Shown one piece after another: positions 1-8,673 of a stretch of DNA of 22,527 bases. Origin of the DNA: CAZIVE01 sp964542435 (lineage in GTDB: Bacteria > Bacteroidota > Bacteroidia > Bacteroidales > Tannerellaceae). Within the stretch, counting starts at the first letter, position 1. The number at the start of each line of letters is the position of its first letter. Both the position numbers and the translations under genes were made by a program. The stretch lies in the NCBI GenBank assembly GCA_964542435.1, contig CAZIVE010000042.1:1-22527 (forward strand), written 5' to 3'. The notes beneath the pieces were generated by a model. It saw only the letters and a program-made list of their open reading frames with translations, searched no databases and was not told the origin of the DNA.

Positions 1-419
1 ACCGGTAAGGTGGTTTTTGATGCATCAGATGTGTACTTTTGAATTGAAAAGTCCATATTTGATGCAACTTTTCCCATTTTTCAGTGCGAGAAGCACAGAT
101 CTGATGGATCCAAAATCAACTTTTCATTGTAAAAGTTCGTCTTTGAGGATAAAAAACAGGAGTCGCCTTGTCTCAAGGCGGCTCCTGTATCGAAAATTTC
201 ACTCTATCTCATGAACAGGGCATTCATTTTACCTTATATGTTGTTGTATGAAAATCCTTTTTTTATACCGTGTTCAATGATGTAGATGCTGGTCGCTGCC
301 GGTTCGTTGCATCCTCCTCCGTTTTTTTATCTTTTTTATGAAATCTCCCGATTATCGTACACAGATTCCCTAATTTTCTTTACCTTCGTGCAATTGTTCA
401 ATGGAAATCCTTATTCAAC
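1..419. other. Noncoding left edge upstream of the GH2 gene
   Basis: No convincing gene is visible in these 419 bases. The only plus-strand reading frame (17-214) runs through AT-rich motifs and a terminator hairpin and has no family resemblance. The first about 125 bases carry loosely repeated motifs (tttttgatgcatca at 14-27, atttgatgcaacttttc near 57-73, aaaatcaacttttc near 112-125) that resemble units of the tandem repeat at 4950-5155. A strong hairpin sits at 156-188. A possible -7 element for the GH2 gene (TACCTTCG, 381-388) has no matching -33 box, so I do not call it a promoter. Confidence 0.6.
151..188 (-). terminator. Rho-independent terminator oriented to the minus strand
   Basis: Arms 156-170 and 174-188 pair over 15 bp (acaggag/ctcctgt, one T·G wobble, cgccttg/caaggcg) around a 3-nt loop. 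The run of six A at 151-156 becomes a U-tract only when read on the minus strand; the plus-strand side (atcgaaaattt) has no T run. No minus-strand gene is seen to its right, so the transcript it would end is unknown. It may still act on a plus-strand gene lying left of the window. Confidence 0.65.
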
Positions 420-3400
420 ATGAAACACTTAAACATCCTATTTGCTGCGATGCTAGCTTTGCCTGTCATGGTTTCGGCTACCGACAATAAGCTGAATCGC
501 GGCATCGGCATTTATCCGGGCAACCCAGATGAGAATTTTGCTCCTGCATTGGTGCCCGATAATACAACTTATCGTAATGTTGCCCTGCTGAGGAGCGCTT
601 ATCAGTCCTCAATTTACGATTACAACCTTACGGCTCAGCTCATCACGGACGGACGTCTGTGCAAAACGCAGCCTGCTACGATTGAAGTCTCAACGGCTTC
701 CGGCCCACTGCAGCGTCGTGAACGCGAGTGGCTGTTTGACGGTAAAGTGGACTCTCATTATCGCTTTACCGGAACGGATACTTATCTGCAGCTGGCTTTG
801 AAAAACTGTTCGTTACCGACTACGAAGATTTCTCTTCGTGGCTCTGTTACGTATGGCTCTGCCAAAGGCTTCGATATCGAATGCCTCGGTTCTAATGATG
901 GGCAGCATTGGACAACGTTAGGTACGCAAAAAGGAGATGAATATCCGGGTACGGATGTTCCGATGCGCACCTATCAGGCTCCGAAGGTCAATCCGAATGA
1001 GCCTCAGCCTTCGTTTCATTTTGATTTTCCCAAACCTCAGCCTACGCGCAACCTCAAATTGGAGTTTTCCTTTGCGAAGCCGGTCAACTACGCCTATTAT
1101 CGCATCCAGTTGAAAATGGCAGGTGCTCAGGAGTGGAGCTTCAGCGACTGGGATTTCTATTCCGGCATGCAGAAGCAGCTGGTTACACCTTCCAAATATT
1201 TCAACAGTGCGTGGATGAGTTTGGGAAGTGGCACGGAATGGGTTTACGTGGATTTAGGTGCCAAAGCCACGTTCGACAAATTGGATCTTTATTGGATCAA
1301 CAAAGCCACGGCCGGCGAAGTGCAGGTCTCTGATGACGCAGCCAATTGGACCAAAATTGCAACTCTCACGGGCGGTGCAGTGCTTAAAGATGAAATTAAG
1401 CTGGCAAAAGCAGCGACCGGACGTTATGTCCGTCTGCTCATGACGCGCTCTGCCAATGGCAAACGATATGTCTTGAGTGAAATGGAAGTTTGGGGTAAAG
1501 GAGGATTGGTGGCTCGTCCGAAAACAACACCAGCTGCAGAAGGTTCAAAAGCACTTCTCGACGGCGGACAATGGCGCTTGCAACGTGCTTCGGACGTGAA
1601 AGCGAGTGGTGAACTGATCTCTTCGCCGACATTCAAGACCGAGGGTTGGATTCTTGCCACTGTTCCTGGAACCGTGCTCTCCAGCTATCATAATATCGGT
1701 GCCCTTCCCGATCCGAACTATTCTGACAACCAGCTCCAGATCTCTGAATCGTTTTTCAATTCCAACTTCTGGTATCGCAGAGCTTTCACCGTTCCTGCTT
1801 CTTTCAATGGCGGACGTCTGTTCCTCAATTTCGACGGTATCAATTGGAAAGCCAATATCTTTTTGAACGGAAAGAAGATCGGTCGCATTGAAGGTGCTTT
1901 CATGCACGGAAAGTTTGATGTGACGAATCTTGTGAAACGTGGTGCTGAGAACGTCTTGGCGGTTGAGATCATCAAGAATGTAAACATTGGAGCTATCAAG
2001 GAACAGAACCGAATGAGTCCGGATCAGAACGGCGGAATCCTCGGTGCGGATAATCCAACGTTCCATTCTTCTATTGGTTGGGACTGGATACCTACGATCC
2101 GCGGACGTAACATCGGTATCTGGAACGATGTCTATCTGACGCATAGCGGAGCTGTCACGATTGAAAATCCTTTCGTTCGTGCAGAGCTTCCACTTCCCGA
2201 TACGACTTCTGCCCGTGTCCTTGCTGAGGTGNNNNNNNNNNNNNNNNNNNNNNNNNNNNNNNNNNNNNNNNNNNNNNNNNNNNNNNNNNNNNNNNNNNNN
2301 NNNNNNNNNNNNNNNNNNNNNNNNNNNNNNNCGCGGTGGAAACTGGGGCTTCGGCGAATCGAACCTGAACTACCGTGGACGTGAATACGATGCGGCTGTC
2401 GGATATCATGCCGACATGAACTTCACCATGATCCGCAACTGGGTCGGACAGATTGGTGATGAGGAATTCTACGATGCCTGCGACAAATACGGCGTGATGG
2501 TTTGGCAGGACTTCTGGCTGGCCAATCCTGCCGATGGACCTGATCCGGATGATAATGCCATGTTCATGGCCAATGCCAAAGATTACGTGATGCATATCCG
2601 CAATCATGCTTCCATTGGTTTGTATGTTGGTCGTAACGAAGGCAATCCGCCGGCTGCCATCAACAATGCTTTGGATCAGGGCTTGCCAATCTGGCATCCG
2701 GGAATCCATTACATTCCCAATTCTGCAGGTGGCGTTGTCAGCGGCGGCGGCCCATACCGCGCACTTCCTCCGCGTGATTATTACCTGCTTTATGGTAAGG
2801 ATAAGTTCCACAGCGAACGAGGCATGCCTAATGTCATGAACTGGGAAAGTCTGAAACTGACATTCAATCCCGATTCTCTCTGGCCTCAAAGCAGTCAGTG
2901 GGGAATGCATGACTATACGCTGGAAGGTGCTCAGGCAGCCGCTTCGTTCAATCAAATCATAGAAAAAGCATTCGGACAGTCGAACAGCGCTGAGCAGTTC
3001 GCCGATCGTGCGCAGTGGATCAACTATAACGGTTATCGTGGCATGTTCGAAGGCCGCAGCTCCAACCGAAAAGGTCTGTTACTTTGGATGAGTCATCCTT
3101 GCTGGCCTTCGATGGTTTGGCAGACGTACGATTACTATTTGGATCCGACAGCTGCTTACTTCGGCTGCAAGAAGGCCAACGAACCGCTGCATGTGCAGTG
3201 GAATCCCGTTGATGATAATATCGAAGTGGTGAATTACAGTGCAGGCTCTCATCCTTCGCTTACTGTCACCGCTCAGGTCCTGGATATGAACGGCACGAAG
3301 AAATGGGAGCAGACGGCAACGGTCGGCAGTAATGAAGATACTACCGTCAAGTGCTTCAAGGTTGATTATCCCAGCGATCTGACGGATGTCTATTTCATTA

Positions 3401-3765
3401 AACTGACGATGACAGAGAACGGAAAGACTGTTTCGGAAAATGTCTATTGGAAAGGTAAGGAAGATGGCAATTACCAGGCTTTAAATGCTCTTCCCAAGAC
3501 GAATCTGACGGTCAGTACAGACAAGTCAAAGACAGCCGACGGATGGCAACTCACCACGACGCTCAAGAACGACTCTTCAACACCCGCTCTGATGGTTCGT
3601 CTGAAGGTGGTTGACAACAAAGGCGAGCGCATGCTGCCCGTCTATTTCAGTGACAATTACCTCTTCCTCTTCCCGGGCGAAAGCAAGACCGTGACGATGC
3701 GTCTCAACAATGCCGATACGCGTGGAGAAGAACCGCAAGTGGCAGTCCTTGGATTTAATCTTTGA
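420..3765 (+). CDS. Secreted GH2 glycosidase, exo-glucosaminidase/mannosidase-like, with discoidin-like domains (assembly gap inside)
   Basis: Predicted to release terminal sugars from a glycan outside the cytoplasm; the substrate is not readable. Residues 1-20 form a signal peptide ending in VSA. Residues about 50-250 are a divergent discoidin-like region and 262-362 a clearer F5/8 type C module (VYVDLG ... RYVRLLM ... SEMEVWG). A GH2 sugar-binding domain follows from about 378 (VPGTVLSSYHN, NFWYRRAF, LFLNFDGINWKANIFLNGKKIG). The last residue before the gap is 604. After the gap come the TIM barrel (GGNWGFGE, NFTMIRNWVGQ, VWQDFW), the likely acid/base Glu of GRNEG (codon 2638-2640), the likely nucleophile Glu of HSERG (2815-2817), and a C-terminal Ig-like domain (LPVYFSDNYLFLFPGESKTV) as in exo-beta-glucosaminidases. 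The reading frame differs on the two sides of the N run, which fits a placeholder gap of unknown length. I infer one intact gene missing roughly 100-140 codons. Family call firm, specificity weak. Confidence 0.88.
2232..2331. other. Assembly gap (100 N) inside the GH2 gene
   Basis: Exactly 100 N, a conventional placeholder for unknown length. The codon frame before it (frame of 420) and after it (frame of 2332) do not match through 100 bases, so the true missing length is not 100. The missing part should hold the end of the sugar-binding domain, the Ig-like domain and the first TIM-barrel strand. Confidence 0.97.
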
Positions 3766-3789
3766 GAAAAAGGGCTGTTTTTCGAATAA

Positions 3790-3822
3790 TTTGTGATATT
3801 AGCGATAAAAGAATTAAATTTG
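3790..3822 (+). promoter_or_regulatory. Bacteroidota-type promoter for the epimerase gene
   Basis: TTTG at 3790-3793, a 21-nt spacer, then TAAATTTG at 3815-3822 match the -33 and -7 elements of the Bacteroidota primary sigma factor (TTTG ... TAnnTTTG). The transcript would begin near 3828-3830, about 38 nt before the ATG. The leader is AT-rich with no Shine-Dalgarno site, as is usual in this phylum. Confidence 0.75.
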
Positions 3823-3866
3823 TGTCATAAAAACAGACAGATTTCTAATCTTTAAATATTTAATCT

Positions 3867-4835
3867 ATGATAAACAGAAGAGATTTCTTTAAACGTTCTT
3901 CCCTGATTGCCTTGGGAGGACTGATGGCCGGAAAGCTGAGTGCTGCCGAGTCCATGTCAAATGCTATGCCTTCGGTTGCCGAGACAGCCGGTAAGAAGAA
4001 AATAGGACTTCAGATCTATTCCCTTTTCAACGAATTGTATGAAGGTGATCTGGATGCCAATCTGAAGAAGCTGGCTCAAATGGGTTATACAGACCTTGAA
4101 TTGGCCGGCTATAACAACGGTAAGCTGCACAATATGACGCTTCCAGAATTCAAGAAACATTGTGACGGTGCCGGTTTGAAGATCGTCAGTTCCCATGTCA
4201 ATCCTCCCGTTCGTGAATATACGAAGGATAACTTCGCTTCCATTCAGGAATATTGGAAGAAGACAGCTGCTGACCATGCAGAGATCGGTTGCAAGTTCCT
4301 GATTCAGCCGGGTCTTCCGAGCACACGCAGCATCGAAGAGACAAAGTATGTTTGCGAAGTGTTCAACGAAGCCGGTAAGATTGTGAAAGCCGCTGGTCCA
4401 CAGTTCGGTTATCACAACCATGATATGGAGTTCAGCCGTGTTGAAGAGGGTGGTAAAGAAGCCGTTTTCGGACGTCGCGCTCGCAAAGGTGAATACATCT
4501 ACGATCTGTTCCTGAAGAACACAGACAAGAATCTGGTCGTCTTCGAGATGGATGTTTACTGGACCGTCATGGGACAGCAGGATCCTGTCGCTTATATGCG
4601 CAATTATGCTGATCGTATCCGTGCTTTGCACATCAAGGATAGCTATATCCTCGGTCAATCCGGTGAGATGAATTTCCAGAATATCTTCACTCAGGCTTAC
4701 AAGAACGGCATCCAGGATTTCTTCGTTGAAATCGAACAGGCTCCGTCCAACATCAATCTGCCGAAGGGTTACAAACAGTTCCAGGCAGCTGCTGAAAGTG
4801 CCAAGTATCTTCTCGCAGCCAAATTTGTGAAATAG
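3867..4835 (+). CDS. Secreted sugar isomerase/epimerase-like TIM-barrel protein (AP_endonuc_2 fold)
   Basis: Likely isomerises, epimerises or cleaves a sugar or keto-sugar derivative; the exact reaction is unknown. The 322-residue protein opens with a twin-arginine-like leader (NRRDFFKRSS, then a hydrophobic stretch to about residue 26), so export is predicted. The mature part is one xylose-isomerase-like TIM barrel: IGLQIYSL strand, E78 in LELAGY, H110 in SSHV, YHNHDMEF at 182-189, EMD at 227-229, H255 in LHIKD, and E288/E290 in FFVEIEQ. D229, H255 and E288 or E290 fit the divalent-metal ligands of this superfamily. It lies 101 bp after the GH2 gene, has its own promoter, and is followed by a terminator. 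A functional pairing with the glycosidase is inferred. Members of this fold near glycosidases also include keto-sugar processing enzymes, an alternative I cannot exclude. Confidence 0.85.
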   Translation: MINRRDFFKRSSLIALGGLMAGKLSAAESMSNAMPSVAETAGKKKIGLQIYSLFNELYEGDLDANLKKLAQMGYTDLELAGYNNGKLHNMTLPEFKKHCDGAGLKIVSSHVNPPVREYTKDNFASIQEYWKKTAADHAEIGCKFLIQPGLPSTRSIEETKYVCEVFNEAGKIVKAAGPQFGYHNHDMEFSRVEEGGKEAVFGRRARKGEYIYDLFLKNTDKNLVVFEMDVYWTVMGQQDPVAYMRNYADRIRALHIKDSYILGQSGEMNFQNIFTQAYKNGIQDFFVEIEQAPSNINLPKGYKQFQAAAESAKYLLAAKFVK

Positions 4836-4855
4836 GATATCATTCGATACGTTGC

Positions 4856-4888
4856 AAAAGATCGCGAGGGTTTCCTTCGCGATCTTTT
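4856..4888 (+). terminator. Rho-independent terminator after the epimerase gene
   Basis: A perfect 12-bp stem (aaaagatcgcga at 4856-4867 and its complement at 4877-4888) with a 9-nt loop, ending in TTTT, starts 20 nt after the stop codon. Because the arms carry A4 on the left and T4 on the right it could work in both directions. Confidence 0.8.
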
Positions 4889-4949
4889 CGTTTACAGCTA
4901 AAAAGGATGTTCCGGTACAGGGGAATATCTATACAAGTCAAAAAGGGCA

Positions 4950-5155
4950 TTCCCTGGAGGAAAATCCATTTTTGAAGCTCTCAAAATCGATTTTCCTCCT
5001 TGAATTTTCATTTTTGAAGCATCAAAAATGGATTTCCCTGGAAGAAAAGTCATTTTTGAAGCTCTTGAAATCGATTTTCCACCTTGAACTTTCATTTTTA
5101 AAGCATCAAAAATCGATTTCCCTGGAGGAAAAGTCATTTTTGGAGCTCTTAGTCC
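4950..5155. repeat. 84-bp tandem repeat, about 2.5 copies, built from 42-bp half units
   Basis: Copies begin at ttccctgg at 4950, 5034 and 5118, exactly 84 bp apart; the third stops near 5155. Each unit has two related halves of about 42 bp, both centred on atttttgaag. Palindromes are nested in it: ggaggaaaatc at 4956-4966 pairs with gattttcctcc at 4989-4999 over 11 bp, and catttttga at 5009-5017 pairs with tcaaaaatg at 5022-5030 over 9 bp. No unique spacers separate the units. Copies 1 and 2 differ at scattered bases, so the array is not brand new. Function unknown. Confidence 0.9.
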
Positions 5156-5219
5156 CATTTCCGTGCAGGGAAATTGGCTTCAGGAACAAGGCCATCGCCT
5201 CCCCATGTTGAAAACTTTT

Positions 5220-5275
5220 TTACACATTTAGATAGAAAAGTTTGGATACTGATTTTATAAATGTGTAATTTTACA
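5220..5275. promoter_or_regulatory. Inverted repeat overlapping the dcw promoter (possible operator)
   Basis: ttacacattta at 5220-5230 and taaatgtgtaa at 5258-5268 are perfect 11-bp inverted arms 27 nt apart. The second arm also forms a small palindrome with the next bases, tgtaa-tt-ttaca (5264-5275). The -33 box lies between the arms and the -7 box lies inside the small palindrome. This layout would suit a dimeric repressor or activator, but no regulator is identified. Confidence 0.5.
5241..5273 (+). promoter_or_regulatory. Promoter of the dcw operon (rsmH onward)
   Basis: TTTG at 5241-5244, a 21-nt spacer, then TAATTTTA at 5266-5273 (7 of 8 to TAnnTTTG). The spacing is identical to that of the epimerase promoter. 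Transcription would start near 5280 and leave a leader of about 75 nt before the rsmH ATG. I found no comparable promoter in the short gaps further down the cluster. Confidence 0.7.
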
Positions 5276-5355
5276 TTCAGATTGGCGGAGCAAACACTCT
5301 TAGATAAAACAAAGAAGGTTAAGCTGTCAAGAGGTTAGAGACGAACGAGAAAAGA

Positions 5356-6270
5356 ATGGAAGAAGAGGAAAGTCGCTATCATGTCCCTGTGATGCTGCAA
5401 GAGTGCATGGATGGTCTTGCAATAAAGCCCGCCGGCATTTACGTGGATGTCACATTTGGGGGTGGCGGCCATTCGGCAGAGATTCTGCGCAGAATGGGTG
5501 ACGGCGGCCGGCTTTTCGGGTTCGATCAGGATGCAGATGCTGAGGCGAACATTCCTAACGATCCTCGTTTTACCTTTGTGCGCGGTAACTTCAGATATCT
5601 GTATAACTTCGCACGTTATTACGAAATGAATGGAAAGGTCGACGGCTTGCTCGCCGACCTTGGCGTTTCGTGGCATGATTTCGACGAGAAGGAGCGCGGT
5701 TTTTCGTTTCGTTTTGACGGAGCGTTGGATATGCGTATGAATGCCCGTTCGGGAAAGACGGCTGCAGATGTAGTCAATACTTTGAGCGTAGATGCCTTGG
5801 CCGATCTGTTGCGCCTTTACGGCGAAGTGAAGAATGCCAGATCCGTTGCAACTGCCATTGTGAAAGCTCGGGACAAGAGTCCTCTTGAAACGACCGCACA
5901 GTTGGCCGATGTTCTACAGCCGTTCTGTGGCCGCGATAAAGAGAAAAAGTTCCTGGCACAGGTCTTTCAGGCATTGCGCATCGAGGTCAATGACGAGTTG
6001 CAGGCTTTGCGTGAAATGCTCGAACAGACTTTGGAGGTCTTGAAGCCCGGCGGAAGACTGGTGGTGATGACGTATCACTCCTTAGAGGACCGGTTGGTGA
6101 AGAACTTCATGAAGAGCGGCAACATCGAGGGACATTTGGAAAAGGACTTTTATGGGAATCTGCAATCTCCGATTCGAATGATCGGGAAAGTGACGGTCCC
6201 TTCGGACGAGGAGATGGTTCATAATCCACGTTCGAGGAGCGCCAAACTGAGGATCGCAGAAAAGATATAG
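5356..6270 (+). CDS. rsmH: 16S rRNA (cytosine-1402-N4)-methyltransferase
   Basis: RsmH (MraW) methylates N4 of C1402 in the decoding centre of 16S rRNA with S-adenosylmethionine. The 304-residue length is normal. Visible family signatures are HVPVM at 9-13, the SAM-binding DVTFGGGGHS at 31-40, FGFDQD, LADLGVS, ERGFSFRFDGALDMRM, YHSLEDR, and NPRSRSAKLR near the end. It is the first gene of the dcw cluster here; the usual leading gene mraZ is missing. The ATG at 5356 follows the promoter by about 80 nt and gives the HVPVM motif at the expected distance. ftsL follows after 18 nt. Confidence 0.97.
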   Translation: MEEEESRYHVPVMLQECMDGLAIKPAGIYVDVTFGGGGHSAEILRRMGDGGRLFGFDQDADAEANIPNDPRFTFVRGNFRYLYNFARYYEMNGKVDGLLADLGVSWHDFDEKERGFSFRFDGALDMRMNARSGKTAADVVNTLSVDALADLLRLYGEVKNARSVATAIVKARDKSPLETTAQLADVLQPFCGRDKEKKFLAQVFQALRIEVNDELQALREMLEQTLEVLKPGGRLVVMTYHSLEDRLVKNFMKSGNIEGHLEKDFYGNLQSPIRMIGKVTVPSDEEMVHNPRSRSAKLRIAEKI

Positions 6271-6288
6271 ATGAAAAGCAGATGAAAG

Positions 6289-6642
6289 ATGGAAGATAAA
6301 CAGACCAATAACAGAAACAAGAGGAGAGAGAGAAAGCTCACGCTCCTTTATGTGCTTGGTGGAGGTATCCTTACGGAAGACTTCATCACGAAGCACATGA
6401 GGATCATTCTCTTCGTGTTCTTCTTGATCATCTTCTTTATCGCCAACCGCTACAACTGTATGCAGAAACTGAAGGAGATAGATCATCTGCAGCAGCAGGC
6501 GCGTGATTTGCGTTACGAGGCTATTTCAACCTCTTCGGAACTTACGACGAACAGCCGTGAATCGCAGGTCGAGGAACTGGTCAAAGAACAGGGCCTGAAC
6601 ATGGAAGGGGCAAAGGAACCTCCTTATGAATTATATAAGTAG
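6289..6642 (+). CDS. ftsL: FtsL-like divisome protein
   Basis: A small bitopic membrane protein of the divisome, expected to bridge FtsQ and the FtsW-FtsI synthase. The 117 residues have a basic cytoplasmic N-terminus (KRRERK), one membrane segment at about 38-53, and an extracytoplasmic helical part (QKLKEIDHLQQQARDLRYEA) with heptad-like spacing. FtsL proteins diverge strongly, so the call rests on size, topology and the position between rsmH and ftsI, which is conserved in Bacteroidota. Two earlier ATGs (6271, 6281) hit stops after a few codons, so 6289 is the usable start. ftsI begins 2 nt after the stop. Confidence 0.85.
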   Translation: MEDKQTNNRNKRRERKLTLLYVLGGGILTEDFITKHMRIILFVFFLIIFFIANRYNCMQKLKEIDHLQQQARDLRYEAISTSSELTTNSRESQVEELVKEQGLNMEGAKEPPYELYK

Positions 6643-6644
6643 AT

Positions 6645-8672
6645 ATGCAGGACGAGGAGATAAAAAAGAATAAGGATCATCAGGATGGCGGAATTATGTT
6701 CTGGTATTTTGTGATTGTGGTGTTTTTTGTCCTTATCGCAGTCGCCATTCTCGCCCGTGCTTTCAAAACTACCTTTGTAGAACGTGCCATGTGGGAGAAA
6801 GTGGCAGAGGGGCAGAAAAAACCGAACCATCTGATTCTTCCGATGCGTGGCAATATCTATTCTTCGGATGGAAAGCTCATGGCAACCAGCGTGCCTCGTT
6901 ACTATCTCTACATCGACTTCAAGGCAGACGGTTTTCGTCGGGACTCGTTCCTCACATCCAAACACAATGGCATCGACTCGCTGTCCTATTGTCTTTCGCA
7001 TCTTTTGCAGGACCGTTCCGTCGGCAGTTATCGCGAATANNNNNNNNNNNNNNNNNNNNNNNNNNNNNNNNNNNNNNNNNNNNNNNNNNNNNNNNNNNNN
7101 NNNNNNNNNNNNNNNNNNNNNNNNNNNNNNNNNNNNNNNCTTGAAATGCAGTACGATTCCGTGCTTCGCGGACAGGCTGGCATCAGTTCTGTGCAGCGTG
7201 TGGGCGGTGCCTGGACCAATGTGGTCGAGGTGGAGCCTGTAGATGGTCAGGATATTCGCACTACAATCGATATCAATATTCAGGATATTACTGAGAAAGC
7301 CCTTCTCGACAAGTTGCGTGAGATCGATGCCGAGAGCGGTACGACCGTTGTCATGGAGGTCGCTACAGGTGAAATCAAAGCCATCACCAATATGGCGCGT
7401 ATCAGAACAGGCGTCTATGCCGAGACGAAGAACCACGCTGTGGCCGACGAGATAGAACCCGGTTCAACCTTCAAGGTATCATCAATGATGGTGGCTCTCG
7501 ATGACAGTCTGGTACAGCCGCACGATACGGTAGATGTCGGAAACGGTGTCTTCATGTATGCCGGTTCGAGAATGACCGACCACAACGCCAATCATGGTGG
7601 TTATGGAAGGATTACGGCGGAACAGGCTATCTGGTTTTCATCCAATATCGGTGTTGCCAAGCTGATTCTCCGCGGCTATTCTAAAAATCCTACGGCTTTT
7701 GTCCGTGGACTGCACCGTATCGGTATGACGGCCAATCTTCGTCTGGAGATTCCCGGAGCAGGTCATGCAAAGATCCGCTGGCCGAACGACAAGCGTCATT
7801 ATTGGAGTCAGACGACTCTTCCATGGATGTCATTCGGTTACGAGACACAGATTCCGCCTATTTATACATTGTCCTTCTTCAATGCCATTGCCAACAATGG
7901 CGCCATGGTGCGTCCAATGTTTGTCAAGGAAATCCTTCGCGGAGGAAAGGTGTTGAAGACCTTCGAACCGGAAGTGGTTGTGCCGCGTATCTGCAAACCG
8001 CGTACATTGGCTATCATCAAAGATATGTTGCTTGGCGTAGTTGAAAAGGGAACCGGCAAGCCCGCCCATTCGGATGTGGTACGTATTGCCGGGAAGACCG
8101 GTACCGCGCAGATTGCCAGTGGAGGTGTCTATCGTACAGCCGGTCACTCGGTTGCTTTCTGCGGATATTTCCCTGCCGACAATCCCAAGTATAGCTGCAT
8201 TACTGTGATCCGTCAGCCCAGCATTGGATATGCTTCCGGTGGTACGATGTCAGGAGAAGTGGTGAAGAACATTGCCGAGAAGATCTATTCCAGTCACATC
8301 TCTTATGATCTGGCTGCCATGCCGAGAGATTCAGCCGCAGTGCTTTTGCCGCATGTCAAGAACGGCCTGCGTCGCTCTACATTGGATCTGCTGACGCGCT
8401 TCGGCGTGGTCTCTAATCCGGTAGCACAATTGTCTCAGTGGATTACGGCTTCGGAAGACACGGCAACAAAGAGAATGAAATTGAACAATATAGTGGTTCG
8501 TAAGAATTCAGTTCCCTCTGTTGTAGGTATGGGTGCTGAAGACGCTGTTTATCTGCTTGAAAGGGCAGGCCTTCGGGTCAGATTATCTGGCGCCGGGCGT
8601 GTAGTCTCACAGAATATTCCGGCTGGCAATGGCCTCGTCCGGGGACAAACTATTTTGATAACTTTGAAGTGA
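6645..8672 (+). CDS. ftsI: Septal peptidoglycan transpeptidase FtsI (class B PBP), with assembly gap
   Basis: Crosslinks peptidoglycan at the septum together with FtsW. One N-terminal membrane anchor (about 18-37) is followed by the dimerisation/pedestal region (LPMRGNIYSSDGKLMATSVPRYYLYID). The transpeptidase domain has all three active-site motifs: STFK with its serine at 7464-7466, SSN at 7638-7646, and KTGT starting at 8094. The C-terminus is a single PASTA domain (VPSVVGMGAEDAVYLLERAGLRV), normal for this phylum. The 100-N gap at 7040-7139 removes part of the pedestal before GLEMQYDSVLRG-type sequence; the frame happens to be kept, but the real missing length is unknown and probably several dozen codons. 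murE starts 1 nt after the stop. Confidence 0.95.
   Translation: MQDEEIKKNKDHQDGGIMFWYFVIVVFFVLIAVAILARAFKTTFVERAMWEKVAEGQKKPNHLILPMRGNIYSSDGKLMATSVPRYYLYIDFKADGFRRDSFLTSKHNGIDSLSYCLSHLLQDRSVGSYREXXXXXXXXXXXXXXXXXXXXXXXXXXXXXXXXXXLEMQYDSVLRGQAGISSVQRVGGAWTNVVEVEPVDGQDIRTTIDINIQDITEKALLDKLREIDAESGTTVVMEVATGEIKAITNMARIRTGVYAETKNHAVADEIEPGSTFKVSSMMVALDDSLVQPHDTVDVGNGVFMYAGSRMTDHNANHGGYGRITAEQAIWFSSNIGVAKLILRGYSKNPTAFVRGLHRIGMTANLRLEIPGAGHAKIRWPNDKRHYWSQTTLPWMSFGYETQIPPIYTLSFFNAIANNGAMVRPMFVKEILRGGKVLKTFEPEVVVPRICKPRTLAIIKDMLLGVVEKGTGKPAHSDVVRIAGKTGTAQIASGGVYRTAGHSVAFCGYFPADNPKYSCITVIRQPSIGYASGGTMSGEVVKNIAEKIYSSHISYDLAAMPRDSAAVLLPHVKNGLRRSTLDLLTRFGVVSNPVAQLSQWITASEDTATKRMKLNNIVVRKNSVPSVVGMGAEDAVYLLERAGLRVRLSGAGRVVSQNIPAGNGLVRGQTILITLK
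7040..7139. other. Assembly gap (100 N) inside ftsI
   Basis: Exactly 100 N. The frame is the same on both sides, which only says that the true length is 1 modulo 3 if the gene is intact. The missing part is in the N-terminal pedestal, before the transpeptidase domain, so none of the catalytic motifs is affected. Confidence 0.97.
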
Positions 8673-8673
8673 T

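Larger units (their letters stand above)
4836..5355. other. 520-bp intergenic region in the place where mraZ is usually found
   Basis: This stretch holds the epimerase terminator, the 84-bp tandem repeat array, and the promoter of the dcw operon with its inverted repeat; each is listed separately. Frames stay open through it on both strands (for example 4852-5211 plus, 4898-5158 minus) only because the repeat length is a multiple of three. The plus frame would need a TTG start that overlaps the terminator. I see no mraZ or mraZ remnant. Confidence 0.75.
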